The notes beneath the pieces are model-generated. The model did no database searches and was not told the DNA's origin. It saw nothing but the letters and a program-made list of their open reading frames with translations. Made by a program: the position numbers and the translations under genes. Shown in pieces: positions 18,949-28,708 of a DNA stretch of 64,000 nt (its first letter is position 1; every line of letters begins with the position of its first letter). Source of the DNA: Rhodospirillum sp. (GTDB taxonomy: Bacteria > Pseudomonadota > Alphaproteobacteria > Rhodospirillales > Rhodospirillaceae); the NCBI GenBank assembly GCA_021741145.1, contig JAIOYK010000025.1:1-64000 (forward strand), given 5' to 3'.

Positions 18949-21795
18949 TTAGAACTTTTCCTCGGAGAGGACGGGCTGACCGCCGATCAACTGGCCCAGG
19001 ACTTCCAACAGGCTGTCCCGATCGAACTTGGCGACGTAGTCATCGAAACCTGCATCCCGACCCCGCACCAAATCCTTTTCCGTCGCGTGGCTGGACAGGG
19101 CGACCAGAACGACATCCTGCCACCGGCCCTCCCGACGCACCTCCTCGGCGAAGGCAAAGCCATCCATGCCACCCATTTCGATATCACTGATGATGGCGTC
19201 GTATGAATGCCCCTTATCGCGCATTTCCAAGGCTTTTTCCGCGGATTCGACCGATGTCACCGCATAGCCGGACACGGACAGAAGGGGCGTCAACAGGTTC
19301 CTGAAGAATGGACTGTCGTCCACCAGCAAAACCCTCGCCTGCCCCTTGTCCTGGCCGTAGGCGTCGGTGGTGGTCGTTCCGAACCAGTCGCCGAAGGCCT
19401 TGGTCAGGTAGAACCCGGTATCGATGATATCGGTGGCCTTGCCCGCGATCACCGCGGTCCCCACCACACCCTTCAGATCGGCGCGCAGCTCCACCTTCAG
19501 GTGATCCTCCACGATATCGACGATCTCGTCGACCACCAGACCCATGGTGCGCTCCCTGTCGGAGAAAACCAGAACGGGCTGACGTCCCTCACCGACCAAT
19601 TCCAACTTATCGCCCACGGCCACCAACGGCATGAGCTGACCGCGGTACTGAACCACGGGCTTGCCAAAGGAGTGTTCCACCTTGGTCAATTCGATCTCTT
19701 CCAGGCGGGCGACCAGGGCCAGGGGCACGGCCTTCAGGTCCTTGCCACCAGCGCGGAAGATCAACAGGGACGTCCGATCCTCGCCGGCAACCGCGTGGGA
19801 TACGGCGGCCTCGCTGGCCGCGGAGGAAGAGCCCATGGTGACCTCTCCGGTGGAACTGGCGATACCATTGGGGTCCAGGATCATGATGACGCTGCCGTCG
19901 CCCAAGATCGTATTCCCAGAGAACATGGAGACGTGGCGCAAAATCGGCGCGACAGGCTTGACCACGATTTCCTCGGTATCGAAGACCCGGTCGACGATAA
20001 TACCAAAGGTATAAGTGCCCACCTGACTGACGACGATGAAGGTTTCCTCGCGCTTGGTCTCGTCCTTGCCGTCCTCGTCTTCCTCGTCGTGTTCGTGGTC
20101 CAGCTTCAGGATCGCCGAAAGGGAAACCAGCGGCATCAGACGATCCCGCAGGCGCAGAACGGGCGCATTGTTGATCTGCTCGATCGCCGTTTCCGAATTG
20201 GCGGTGACACGCACCAACTCCAGCACGGAGATTTGAGGAATCGCGAACCGCTCGTTGGACGCCTCGACGATGAGGGCCGAGACGATGGCCAGGGTGAGTG
20301 GGATCTTGATAACGAAAGTGGAGCCCTTGCCCGGCCAGGTCTTCAATTCGACCGTACCGCCAATCTTCTCGATATTGGTCTTCACCACGTCCATGCCGAC
20401 ACCCCGACCGGACACGGCGGTGACCTTCTCCGCGGTGGATAGACCCGCGCGGAAGATGAACTGAGCCACCTGCTGGTCGGTCATGCTTTCAAGTTCGGCC
20501 TCGGTCACAAGGCCGTTCGACATCGCCTTGGCGCGGATGCGTTCAATGTTCAGGCCCCGACCATCGTCGCTGACCTCGATAATGATATGGCCGCCTTCAT
20601 GGAAGGCGTTCAGTTTGACCACGCCCGTTTCCGGCTTGCCCACGGACACCCGTTCATCGGGGTATTCCAGACCGTGGTCACCGGAATTCCGCACCATGTG
20701 GGTCAGGGGGTCCTTGATCATTTCCAGGACCTGACGGTCCAGTTCGGTATCGGCGCCGTACATCTGAAGGTCGATCTTCTTGTGCATTTCAATGCTCAGA
20801 TCGCGGACGATGCGCGGCAGCTTGGCCCAGGCGTTGCCGATGGGCTGCATGCGGGTCTTCATCACCCCTTCCTGAAGGTCGGAGGTGATGTGAGACAGGC
20901 GCTGCAGGGGCGCGACGAATTCGGAATCGTCGCTGCCCCGGACCATCTGCATAAGCTGGTTTCGGGTCAACACCAGCTCGGACACCAGGGTCATCAGATT
21001 TTCCAACACATCCACGTTGACGCGGATGGATTGGGAGGCAACGGAACTTTCCTTGGCCTCGCCCCCCCCCTGTGGGGCCTGCTCCACCTTCGCGGGTGGC
21101 TTCGCCGCGGTGGCGGGCGGTTTGGGAGTGGTGGCCAGCGGATTTGGCGTGGGCTTGGGTGGTGGCGGCGCGGCGGCGGCTTCCGCGACGGGCTCGGCCT
21201 TGGGCTCCTCGGCTTCCCGTTCGAATGCCATCTCGGCGGCCATTTCAGCAGCCATCTCGGCGGCCAATTGCGCCTCATTCGCGGCGCGCTTGCCCTGGGA
21301 CACGGCCTGTTCGACTTCGGCCAGCAACTCGGCGGCGACGGGGAAACCCTGCTCGGACAGCACCGGACCGCCGCCAGCGGCCGCCGCGCCCGTTGAGACC
21401 TCCATCGGCGGGGGCGTCTTGCCTTCGGCGAAGGCATTGAGGTGGTCCTTGAGGTCCTGGTCGTTGCCTTCCGGCTCCACCTCGTTGGATTCCAGGTGGG
21501 CCAGGATTTCCTTGATACGGTCGATGGTATGTAAAATAACCGTCACCGCCGCGGGCGTCACTTCCAGATCACCATCCCGGAACTTACCCAGAACGTTTTC
21601 TCCGGCGTGGGCCAAGCTTTCCAGACGGGGCAGCCCGAGGAATCCACAAGTCCCCTTGATGGTGTGCACCAAACGGAAAATGTTCGACAGGATGTCCTTG
21701 TCGTTTGGATTCCGCTCCAGATTCACCAACTCGACGTCGAGAGTGGCAAGGCTTTCCGAGGTTTCCGTGAGAAACTCGCTGAGCAGATCGTCCAT
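18949..21795 (-). CDS. cheA: Hybrid chemotaxis histidine kinase CheA with two CheW-like domains and a receiver
   Basis: Chemotaxis kinase of 948 residues. Domains in order: HPt with phosphorylated His44 (VHTIKGTCGFLG); a long Ala/Pro/Glu-rich linker (about 130-300); dimerization helices (NVDVLENLMTLVSELVLTRNQ); and the ATPase domain (N box DPLTHMVRNSGDHGLE, G1 VSDDGRGLN, G2 AVSGRGVGMDVV). A CheW-like domain follows, then a second CheW-like segment (about 690-810), and a C-terminal receiver from residue 820 with Asp871 in SDIEMGGMDG. The ATG at 21795 with AAGGAGG is clear. No separate cheW gene is in the block. The receiver may act as a phosphate sink or internal regulator. Confidence 0.95.
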   Translation of the reverse strand: MDDLLSEFLTETSESLATLDVELVNLERNPNDKDILSNIFRLVHTIKGTCGFLGLPRLESLAHAGENVLGKFRDGDLEVTPAAVTVILHTIDRIKEILAHLESNEVEPEGNDQDLKDHLNAFAEGKTPPPMEVSTGAAAAGGGPVLSEQGFPVAAELLAEVEQAVSQGKRAANEAQLAAEMAAEMAAEMAFEREAEEPKAEPVAEAAAAPPPPKPTPNPLATTPKPPATAAKPPAKVEQAPQGGGEAKESSVASQSIRVNVDVLENLMTLVSELVLTRNQLMQMVRGSDDSEFVAPLQRLSHITSDLQEGVMKTRMQPIGNAWAKLPRIVRDLSIEMHKKIDLQMYGADTELDRQVLEMIKDPLTHMVRNSGDHGLEYPDERVSVGKPETGVVKLNAFHEGGHIIIEVSDDGRGLNIERIRAKAMSNGLVTEAELESMTDQQVAQFIFRAGLSTAEKVTAVSGRGVGMDVVKTNIEKIGGTVELKTWPGKGSTFVIKIPLTLAIVSALIVEASNERFAIPQISVLELVRVTANSETAIEQINNAPVLRLRDRLMPLVSLSAILKLDHEHDEEDEDGKDETKREETFIVVSQVGTYTFGIIVDRVFDTEEIVVKPVAPILRHVSMFSGNTILGDGSVIMILDPNGIASSTGEVTMGSSSAASEAAVSHAVAGEDRTSLLIFRAGGKDLKAVPLALVARLEEIELTKVEHSFGKPVVQYRGQLMPLVAVGDKLELVGEGRQPVLVFSDRERTMGLVVDEIVDIVEDHLKVELRADLKGVVGTAVIAGKATDIIDTGFYLTKAFGDWFGTTTTDAYGQDKGQARVLLVDDSPFFRNLLTPLLSVSGYAVTSVESAEKALEMRDKGHSYDAIISDIEMGGMDGFAFAEEVRREGRWQDVVLVALSSHATEKDLVRGRDAGFDDYVAKFDRDSLLEVLGQLIGGQPVLSEEKF

Positions 21796-22168
21796 CAGGA
21801 CCTCCTTGGTGTGTCCCGAGCCGGGCGCGCTCCCGCCCGGCTCGCGAGGCGTGTTTGACCCAATTGGCCCACGCGCCCTCGAATTATTCCCTTTGCCGCC
21901 CCCCTGTAAAGGGCCGACCTGTGTCGGGCGTCGTTGCACGTCGCCCGCTCTTGAACCGAGCCCCACATCTCCAAGGAGATCCCCCTGACGGATGTCGGGC
22001 ACCGGGGATCATCTTTAGCAGTTCATGCAGCCCTGGGGAAGACCCAAGTACATATACCAAGAGACTTGTTGCTGTATTATTACGAATTCACAACAAAAAG
22101 GGACCTTTTGTCCCATTTCTGGCCCATTTCCGGATCACACCAGGATCAGGCATCTCCGATAGATCCGG
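21796..22168. promoter_or_regulatory. cheA upstream region
   Basis: These 373 bases separate cheA from the end of chpT on the same strand. No protein is recognizable. An AT-rich patch near 22070-22100 stands out in a GC-rich neighbourhood and is the best place for a cheA promoter on the minus strand, but I could not assign boxes with confidence. Confidence 0.4.
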
Positions 22169-22813
22169 TCAGCCCCCGGGAATGGGGGGCGGCACCAGGC
22201 GTATCGCGCCCAAACGGCCGGGAGGCAGGTCGATGAGGGCGCCCGCGGCCCGGGCCAAGCGGCCAGCGAGGTAGGCCTGGGCCGTCCGCGGATCCAGATC
22301 CACGATCCCTCCGGACAGGGCCGCGCGCCAAGTTTCGCCGAGATCCCCGCCCCCTTCGGCTGAGATCAGGATGGCGCCACCAGAGATCTCGATCCCGATC
22401 CGCCGGGCCCTGGGCCAAGCCTCGGAGACCACCATAGTCAGATTCACCAGAATTCGATTCGCTTCCGCCCCCGGATCGGCCCCCGCGCCAAGATCCACCA
22501 CCAGGGTCTTGCCCACGCCCTCGAGCCCAGTGGCAAGGGTCGCGACCGCCTCGCCCAACGTGGGCGAGCGGCCCCGGGCCACCCCCATGGCCATGCGCGA
22601 CAGCTTCAGTCGGTTCGCCGCGCTTCGGGCACTTCCCGCCAATAGGTCCAGGGTTTCCGGATCGGCGATTCCTTTCTCTTCCTCCAACAATTCGGCCCCG
22701 GTGTTCACCGCGCCCACGGGCCCGGCCAGATCATGACACAGCCGCGTGCAAAGCAGCAGGGCCAGATCCAGATCGAAATCCGAGGATGCGGGAAAGGGAG
22801 GGGATTCGGTCAC
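22169..22813 (-). CDS. chpT: Histidine phosphotransferase ChpT
   Basis: ChpT passes phosphate from the CckA hybrid kinase to CtrA and CpdR in the alphaproteobacterial cell-cycle/motility pathway. The product (214 residues from the GTG at 22813) has the dimerization helix with phosphorylated His in LLLCTRLCHDLAGPVGAVNTG. A degenerate ATPase-like domain follows, lacking ATP-binding boxes, as known for ChpT. GTG 22813 is chosen because AAGGAT sits upstream and the longer frame is unlike the family. Its place upstream of cheA links cell-cycle and motility control, since CtrA often regulates flagellar and che genes. Confidence 0.85.
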   Translation of the reverse strand: MTESPPFPASSDFDLDLALLLCTRLCHDLAGPVGAVNTGAELLEEEKGIADPETLDLLAGSARSAANRLKLSRMAMGVARGRSPTLGEAVATLATGLEGVGKTLVVDLGAGADPGAEANRILVNLTMVVSEAWPRARRIGIEISGGAILISAEGGGDLGETWRAALSGGIVDLDPRTAQAYLAGRLARAAGALIDLPPGRLGAIRLVPPPIPGG

Positions 22814-23093
22814 GGCGCGGATCCTTGTTCCTGCGAGGGGGCGGATGGAGATGCGGGGTGGACCCCAGCGAACCGGGCCACCACATGGAGAAGGAACGAT
22901 GGGCGTGGAGAAACGGTCCCCTAAACGGGACCCCAAAAACGGCCAACAAGTGTTACCAGCCCCGGCACCGCCTGAGCAAGTCACCGCGCGAGGGGGAGAG
23001 GGACACCCGCCACGGACTTCAAGCGCAGGCTATCACGCCTAGGGAAACATCGGCCCGAGGAAACAAAGGCCAAAGGAAACAAAGGTTAGGTCC
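22814..23093. promoter_or_regulatory. Divergent region between chpT and the DUF3553 gene
   Basis: About 280 bases. Open frames here read as Arg/Gly-rich shadows and no protein is recognizable. Promoters for two divergent genes are expected, but no clear boxes were seen. Confidence 0.4.
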
Positions 23094-23285
23094 ATGACAC
23101 CCTTCGATATGGTTCCCGGCGCCTGGGTGCGCCTTCCCGCCAAACCCGATTGGGGACTCGGACAGGTGCAATCGGCGGACGGTCCTCGAATCACCGTGAA
23201 TTTCGAGCATGCGGGCAAGCAGTTGATCCGGGTCGACAACGCCTCCCTGGAAGTCGTCTTTCCTCCGGGACCCGCCCAAGCTTGA
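23094..23285 (+). CDS. DUF3553 small protein
   Basis: A 63-residue protein matching the DUF3553 pattern: a short beta-rich domain with the GAWVRLPAKPDWGLGQVQ motif followed by ITVNFEHAGKQLIRVDNASLE. DUF3553 domains also occur fused to UvrD-type helicases and in small stand-alone proteins in alphaproteobacteria; their role is unknown, though an SH3-like fold for nucleic-acid contact is plausible. AAGGTTAGG lies just upstream. It precedes the cytochrome c gene by 146 bases. Confidence 0.78.
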   Translation: MTPFDMVPGAWVRLPAKPDWGLGQVQSADGPRITVNFEHAGKQLIRVDNASLEVVFPPGPAQA

Positions 23286-23431
23286 AAATCACTCTCATCC
23301 CAGGTAGGTAACAGGGATCGGGAACCTCGCTTTCCCGGGGAGGCCCGGGGAGACTGGGCCTTCTCCGGTGGAAAGCGTCTTCCGGCCACCAGACCCAGTG
23401 GCGGCCGGATTCAGCAGGAAGGAACCGTCGC

Positions 23432-24046
23432 ATGTGCCTGCGCAGAATCGCGCGCAACACCCTGGGCTCCCTCGCCGGGGCCGTCATTCTCGTGGTCGCG
23501 ATCAACGGCTACGTCAACGCCATTGATCCCCGGACGGGCCGCGCCGCGCCGACCGAGGTGGCCACCGCCCTGGCCAATGCCGCGAGCGGAGGTGGCCCCG
23601 TCGCGGACACCGCTCCGACCGGTCCCCAGGATCCCATTTCCCTGATCGCTTCGGCAACGCCAGAGGATGAGAACAAGGTGATCAAGGCCTGCGCGGCCTG
23701 TCACACCTTCGATGAAGGGGGTCCCAACCGGGTTGGACCCAACCTTCACGGCGTGGCGGGCCGCCCCAAGGGCTCCCATGAGGGCTTCGCCTATTCAGAC
23801 GCCATGCTGGCGGCGGGAGGAACCTGGACGACAGAAGATCTTTGGACCTTCCTGGAGTCCCCCAAGGGCTTCGTTCCAGGCACCAAGATGGCCTTCCAGG
23901 GCTTAAAGGATCCGGCCACTCGAGCCGCGGCCATCGCCTATCTGCGGTCCCAGACACCCAATCCCCCACCGCTGGAGCCGCCCACCGCCGAGGACGCCAA
24001 GGACGTCATGCCCGAGGGAACCGCTCCGGTGGTTCCGGCCAACTGA
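23432..24046 (+). CDS. Membrane-anchored c-type cytochrome
   Basis: Class I cytochrome c of 204 residues, held to the inner membrane by an uncleaved N-terminal helix (TLGSLAGAVILVVAINGYV). The heme site is CAACH (C87, C90, H91), with a likely axial Met in PGTKMAFQG. An Ala/Pro-rich linker separates anchor and heme domain, and a Pro-rich tail ends the protein. This layout resembles CycM-type cytochromes that carry electrons from the bc1 complex to oxidases. AAGGAACC gives a good ribosome site. The small membrane protein downstream is 28 bases away and probably co-transcribed. Confidence 0.9.
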   Translation: MCLRRIARNTLGSLAGAVILVVAINGYVNAIDPRTGRAAPTEVATALANAASGGGPVADTAPTGPQDPISLIASATPEDENKVIKACAACHTFDEGGPNRVGPNLHGVAGRPKGSHEGFAYSDAMLAAGGTWTTEDLWTFLESPKGFVPGTKMAFQGLKDPATRAAAIAYLRSQTPNPPPLEPPTAEDAKDVMPEGTAPVVPAN

Positions 24047-24074
24047 TCCGAGCCAAGCGAAAGGATAAGAAACA

Positions 24075-24470
24075 ATGGGTTTTCATCGCCAGTTCGGCAG
24101 TTGGCTGGTTGGTTTCGTTGCCCTGGGGGGCTTCCTGCTCGCCCTGGCCTATGCCGCGGCCCATGCCGTCGCGCCGACCGAGGGCTATTACGTGGCCTGG
24201 ACCACGGCCCTGGTCTGTGTCGCCCTCATGGTCACCCTGGTCGTCCGCGCCCAGAAGGGTCACGGACCCGCCTTGGAATGGTCCCTTCCCGAACCGGACA
24301 TCACCGCCGATGTCGAGGCCATCGCCGACCTTCCCGGCAACTGGCTGACCATCGCCTACATCTTGGTTTACGTGACCGCGGTGCCGGTGGTGATTCTCGG
24401 CTATTATCCGGTGCTGGGGGCCCTGGCCGTCATCCTGACCCTGCTGCTCATCCTGGGGCGCCGCTTTTAA
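24075..24470 (+). CDS. Small membrane protein of unknown function
   Basis: A 131-residue protein with about four predicted membrane helices (residues about 10-30, 38-57, 90-108 and 111-128). They flank a hydrophilic loop with an acidic stretch (EWSLPEPDITADVEAIADLP). I do not recognize the family. AAAGGATAAG provides a ribosome site, and the gene follows the cytochrome c gene closely, so an electron-transport or cytochrome-linked role is possible but only inferred. Confidence 0.75.
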   Translation: MGFHRQFGSWLVGFVALGGFLLALAYAAAHAVAPTEGYYVAWTTALVCVALMVTLVVRAQKGHGPALEWSLPEPDITADVEAIADLPGNWLTIAYILVYVTAVPVVILGYYPVLGALAVILTLLLILGRRF

Positions 24471-24479
24471 TCGATCCCG

Positions 24480-24501
24480 GATCCGGTCCATGGACCGGAT
24501 C
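24480..24501. repeat. Perfect 22-base palindrome before moaA
   Basis: An 11-bp perfect inverted repeat (GATCCGGTCCA and its complement) without a loop lies 9 bases after the upstream stop codon. A second partly related GGTCCG/CGGACC inverted repeat lies at about 24513-24529. There is no T-run. It may be a 3'-end structure, a weak terminator or a protein-binding site. Confidence 0.7.
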
Positions 24502-24583
24502 TCTTCCGCAATGGTCCGGACCACGGACCAAAGGGGCGCCGAATTTCTTTGCGGCGTCCCTCCCACGCCCCCACATAGGTGTT

Positions 24584-25645
24584 ATGACCCAGACCCTTCC
24601 CTCCCCCGTGGCCCGAACTCCGGCGCGCCGCCCCCTCATCGATCCTTTCGGTCGAGCCGTGACCTATTTGCGGATTTCCGTCACGGACCGGTGCGACCTG
24701 CGCTGCCGCTATTGCATGGCCGAGGACATGACCTTCCTGCCCCGCAAGGATTTGTTGAGCCTGGAAGAATTGACACATGTGGCCAATGCCTTCATCGACC
24801 GGGGTGTGACCAAGATCCGGATCACCGGCGGCGAACCGCTGCACCGGCGGGGCATCATCTCACTGATGGACACCCTCGGGAGCCGCATGGGTCCGGCGCC
24901 GGATCAAGGCCTGGAGGAGCTGACCCTGACCACCAACGCCACCCGGCTCGATGAATTCGCCCAAGACCTGGTGGGCGCGGGCGTGCGACGGGTCAACGTC
25001 TCCCTCGATACCCTGCGCTCCGACCGTTTCCACCACATCACCCGGCGGGGCGACCTGTCGAAAGTCATTCGTGGGCTGGACGCGGCGAAGGCCGCCGGAC
25101 TGCGGGTCAAGATCAACACCGTGGCCCTGCGCGGCGTGAACGATGACGAAGTCGATGAATTGATGGCTTGGTGCGGGGAACGGGGGTTCGACCTGACCTT
25201 CATCGAAACCATGCCCCTGGGCGCCGTGGACGACGACCGGGTGGACCGGTACATGCCCCTGACGGAGGTCCGCGACCGCCTTGCCCGCCATTGGACCCTG
25301 ACGGACAGCGCGCACCGCACAGGTGGTCCCGCCCGCTATATGGATTGCGCCCAGACAGGCACCCGTCTGGGCTTCATCACGCCCTTGAGCCATAACTTCT
25401 GCGAGGGCTGCAACCGGGTTCGATTGACCTGCACGGGGACTCTCTACCTGTGCCTGGGCCAGGACGACAGCGCGGACCTGCGCGCCGTCCTGCGGAGCCC
25501 GGAAGGACGCGCCAATCCCAAGGCCGCCCTGGACGAAGCGCTGGACGAAGCCATTGGCCGCAAACCCGAGGGCCATGATTTTATCATCGACCGGGAGCAC
25601 GCTGGCCCGGCGGTAGCGCGCCATATGAGCACCACGGGAGGCTAG
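24584..25645 (+). CDS. moaA: GTP 3',8-cyclase MoaA
   Basis: Radical-SAM enzyme that, with MoaC, makes cyclic pyranopterin monophosphate for molybdenum cofactor. The 353-residue product has the SAM-cluster motif CDLRCRYC (C37, C41, C44), the KIRITGGEPL motif, RRVNVSLDTL, and the C-terminal cluster cysteines (CEGCNRVRLTCTGTLYLC). It ends in RHMSTTGG, consistent with the GG tail used in MoaA catalysis. A much longer in-frame opening upstream reads antifamily sequence and is rejected; the ATG at 24584 begins just before the conserved RRPLIDPFGR. No other Moco gene is in the window. Confidence 0.96.
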   Translation: MTQTLPSPVARTPARRPLIDPFGRAVTYLRISVTDRCDLRCRYCMAEDMTFLPRKDLLSLEELTHVANAFIDRGVTKIRITGGEPLHRRGIISLMDTLGSRMGPAPDQGLEELTLTTNATRLDEFAQDLVGAGVRRVNVSLDTLRSDRFHHITRRGDLSKVIRGLDAAKAAGLRVKINTVALRGVNDDEVDELMAWCGERGFDLTFIETMPLGAVDDDRVDRYMPLTEVRDRLARHWTLTDSAHRTGGPARYMDCAQTGTRLGFITPLSHNFCEGCNRVRLTCTGTLYLCLGQDDSADLRAVLRSPEGRANPKAALDEALDEAIGRKPEGHDFIIDREHAGPAVARHMSTTGG

Positions 25646-25825
25646 AGTCGTCTTCCGATCGGAAAATGCTCCTAAAATAATACTCCTAGAGCAGGTCGGC
25701 ACAATTCGGCCTATTCCCCGGGGACGTTTCCCTTTCTGGGCGTTATACTCCGGCTTCCGCACTTTCCTCCGGTTCCATTCCCGTCGGATCGGCGCTGTTC
25801 GTCGCCTCCTCGGATCCCCTCCGCC

Positions 25826-26593
25826 ATGAAATTCCAAAACATCGCCTTCGTCGCCGCGGAGACTCCAAACGGTCAGGAAGCCTTGCGGCGCCTCAAGCAC
25901 CGCTACGGCCATGTCGCGCCGGAGAACGCCGATGTGATCGTCGCCCTGGGCGGAGACGGTTTCATGTTGGAGACGCTCCACGCCCATATGGACCGCCGCC
26001 CCGCCATCTACGGCATGCACCGGGGCACGGTGGGCTTCCTGATGAACGCCTTCCAGGAAGACGATTTGCCCGAACGCCTGGCCGCGGCGACTCCGGTCAA
26101 GCTCCATCCCCTGTGCATGCGGGCCACGGATGTCCATGGGGTCACCAAGGAAGCCCTGGCCATCAACGAGGTGGCGATGCTCCGCCAAAGCCGTCAGGCG
26201 GCGAAACTGCGCATTCGCGTGGATGGCAAGACCCGGCTGGAGGAGATGATCTGCGACGGCGTCTTGGTCTGCACGGCCGCGGGCAGCACGGCCTATAACG
26301 CCTCGGCCCATGGACCGATCCTGCCCATTGGCTCCAACGTCATGGCCGTAACCCCGATCAGTGCCTTCCGACCTCGCCGTTGGCGCGGCGCCATCCTGCC
26401 CGATACCGCGGAAGTGGTCATTGAAGTGAACGAACTGGAGAAACGTCCCGTTTCCGTCGCCGCGGATTACACGGAAGTGCGTGACGTGGCCCGAGTCGAG
26501 ATTAAGGAAAAGCGGCGCATTTCCCTGACCCTGCTGTTCGACCCCGAACACAATCTCGAGGAACGGATCCTCAGCGAGCAGTTTTCCCCCTGA
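25826..26593 (+). CDS. nadK: NAD kinase
   Basis: ATP-dependent NAD kinase that makes NADP. The 255-residue product has the family's GGDGFML motif (residues about 44-50), the [13 protein letters not shown] stretch, the NEVAMLRQ motif, and the glycine-rich [23 protein letters not shown] site. Its length matches the shorter alphaproteobacterial NadK group. The gene stands alone between moaA and a decayed kinase gene on the other strand. Confidence 0.95.
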   Translation: MKFQNIAFVAAETPNGQEALRRLKHRYGHVAPENADVIVALGGDGFMLETLHAHMDRRPAIYGMHRGTVGFLMNAFQEDDLPERLAAATPVKLHPLCMRATDVHGVTKEALAINEVAMLRQSRQAAKLRIRVDGKTRLEEMICDGVLVCTAAGSTAYNASAHGPILPIGSNVMAVTPISAFRPRRWRGAILPDTAEVVIEVNELEKRPVSVAADYTEVRDVARVEIKEKRRISLTLLFDPEHNLEERILSEQFSP

Positions 26594-26631
26594 CCCTCCT
26601 CTTCGGAAAGGTCCCCTCTCCGCCGCGGAAT

Positions 26632-28202
26632 CTATCGGGCAATCAACCCTTCCCCATTCGACACCGGTTCCAATTCCAATCGACCGTCATGACCTTCGGC
26701 GCCCCACCGGGCGATGGACAATCCGATCCTCGGCCCACCTCCGGGTCCGGGTCCGGCGGACGAGTCCAGCCTCCCCGGGCAAAGGGTTTGGTCAACCGAC
26801 CCATGTCACCCCGGGAAATGCCCAAACCGGTGTCCTGGACCTCCAACACCCACCATGGGCCGATGACCTCTCCGAGCACACGAATCGGGCGAGTCGCTCC
26901 GCCGCCACGAAAGTCAGCGCATTCCGCGGGAGATGGAAAGCCGCATCCTTGCCCCGGGAGGGTTCGCAGAGAACGTGGGCGGCCCGCTGGGCCTAACGCT
27001 TCAGATCCCCAAGGCAGCGGTCCATGTCAGCGACGGCGATGCTCAACGTCCAATGACTTTCCCGCGGACCGGCCGTGCGACGAGCCACCTCCGCCTCCAG
27101 GTGGGTGGCGGGCGGCCCGCTGGGACCTCACGACCATCAAAACCGCGAAGGCCGTGACGACACATCCGAACAGAAGCACGACCAGGGCAAGGGTATTGCT
27201 CTGAGAGGAAGGCCCGACCGCCCGACTGAAATAGAGTCCCCAATGACGCCCTCCCAAGTCCAAAAGCCTGATTTCATGGAAGGAGTCGCTGGCGAAATCC
27301 GGCCCCGGTATCGCGCGCTCGCCGCCCTCCGCCAGTGGCGTTTCCGTATCCAGAAGGAGTCCCTCTCGCGCCGGCTCCCCGAGTGGTTCACCCTCCGGTC
27401 CCAGATCAAAGATCCGCACCCTCACATTGGACCGTTTCGCCGCGGGCATGGCATCGGCGAGGACACGGTCCACCCCAAGACCAGCGACCACGAGGGCTCG
27501 CAGGGCCTGCTGGCGCAGTTCCGGCGTATCCAACCGAGCCCAATCCCGATAGACCGGGGCGATCACAAGAACAGTCGGGCGACCCCCGTTGGCCTCCAAA
27601 TCGCCGTGCAGAGGTTCAGTTAAGACAACCCGATCACCCCGGCGCAGAAGCTGATCCAAATTTTCATGGTGCCCCTTGATGACCGTCAAGCCCTCGCCGA
27701 CTTTGTCCCCATTGCTTTCAAGGAGCGAGACCATGAGCGCGTGGGGAAAGGGGCGACCTGTGGTCCGCGCTGGTTCCACGGTCATGGTCGCTTGAAAGGA
27801 TACGGGTCGCGCGGCGAAACGTTCGGCGTCCCGCCATTGCTCCTCGCTCTCGACGGGACTCCAGGGGAAGTAGCCGATTTCCTGGAGACAGGAGGCGCCA
27901 CAGGATGGCGCCAGGGCACCGACAACCTGCTCGAAACTCCTCTGGTCGCGGGGTGGCAGACGGGACAGAGTTTCGGCCATGGCGATCTCATGGGTGAAAA
28001 TCGACTGAACGCGGGCTTCCAGATCATGGGCGAATTCCAGGACCGCCCAGGAAAAATCCCCCCGCTCCGCCCGCTCCACCCGCTCGCCCTGCTCCACCCG
28101 CGCCTTCACGACTAGGAAGGCCGCCAAGGTGATCGCGCAGCCCAAAAACGCCACCCCTATGGGACGGAGCCATCGACACTTTGACAAGAAAGTTTGGACC
28201 AA
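26632..28202 (-). pseudogene. Decayed CHASE-domain sensor histidine kinase
   Basis: The 5' part (28202-27027) is an open frame for about 390 residues: an N-terminal membrane helix, a CHASE-type periplasmic sensor domain, and a second membrane helix (NTLALVVLLFGCVVTAFAVL). It then breaks. The expected coiled-coil after the helix (ATHLEAEVARRTA) is in another frame near 27095. Kinase pieces follow in changing frames: N box LPRNALTFVA near 26920, GGGATRPIRVLG at 26915-26880, G1/F box VQDTGLGISRGDMGRLTKPF near 26840-26780, and G2 region GLSIARWGAEGHDGRLELE near 26720-26665, ending at a TAG at 26632. Most of the HisKA domain is missing. The start is a TTG with AGGAGA upstream. At least three frame changes plus a deletion make it non-functional as a kinase. 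Confidence 0.85.
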
Positions 28203-28708
28203 GGTACATTCTCCTGGAGAGACACATACCTTAGTATAAGCCTTATAGTATGTTTTTTTCTATGGCAAAAAGAATGTATAGCCTACCCCTTAAAGGCCAA
28301 GAGCAAAAAGGCTGAATTTTCAAGGGACGTGAGCTTCCCCATCCCGTTTCATCGCCCAAATCCCCGAGCGGACGGGAAGAGCATGGGGCAAGGCCCTCAG
28401 GGCGAACCTGGGGGCTGATAGAGGAAAAGGAAGAGGGATCCGAGGACTGCTCGGAGGAAACGAGGGTCATCCGGGTGAGCCCTCCTTCGAACAAATGGAC
28501 CTTGTGAACCGACGCTTCCAAACCCGCTATTCGGCCAGGGCACGAAGTCCGCCGTTTATCCATCACCGATGTTGACTCTGGCTGAAGTCTTCCTTCGGGT
28601 TGATGCATGAGAACAAATCCCGTGCAATCTGGAGCGGATTGCGACGGGCGAACGGCACGCCTCTGGCGTGACGATCAAACGGCTTTCTTGTCCCCGTGAC
28701 CGCCGTGG
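28203..28708. other. Intergenic region with AT-rich promoter-like patch
   Basis: About 500 bases without a recognizable gene. On the minus strand around 28225-28270 lies an AT-rich patch containing TTGCCA and TATAAG-like boxes upstream of the decayed kinase. It is the likely old promoter. An open frame of about 120 codons on the minus strand (28243-28608) has no recognizable features and is not called. Confidence 0.45.

Noticed and set aside
24101..24583. Long in-frame extension before moaA
   Set aside because: It overlaps the small membrane protein gene in another frame and is Arg/Gly-rich shadow; MoaA homology begins after 24584.
25660..25720. Fifth copy of the paired-hairpin element near nadK
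   Set aside because: A CTCC...GGAG-like and AT-rich patch is present but lacks the CTCTAA/TTAGAG core and clear arms.
28243..28608. Open frame of about 120 codons on the minus strand
   Set aside because: No recognizable family, no good start signal, and unusual composition; treated as intergenic.
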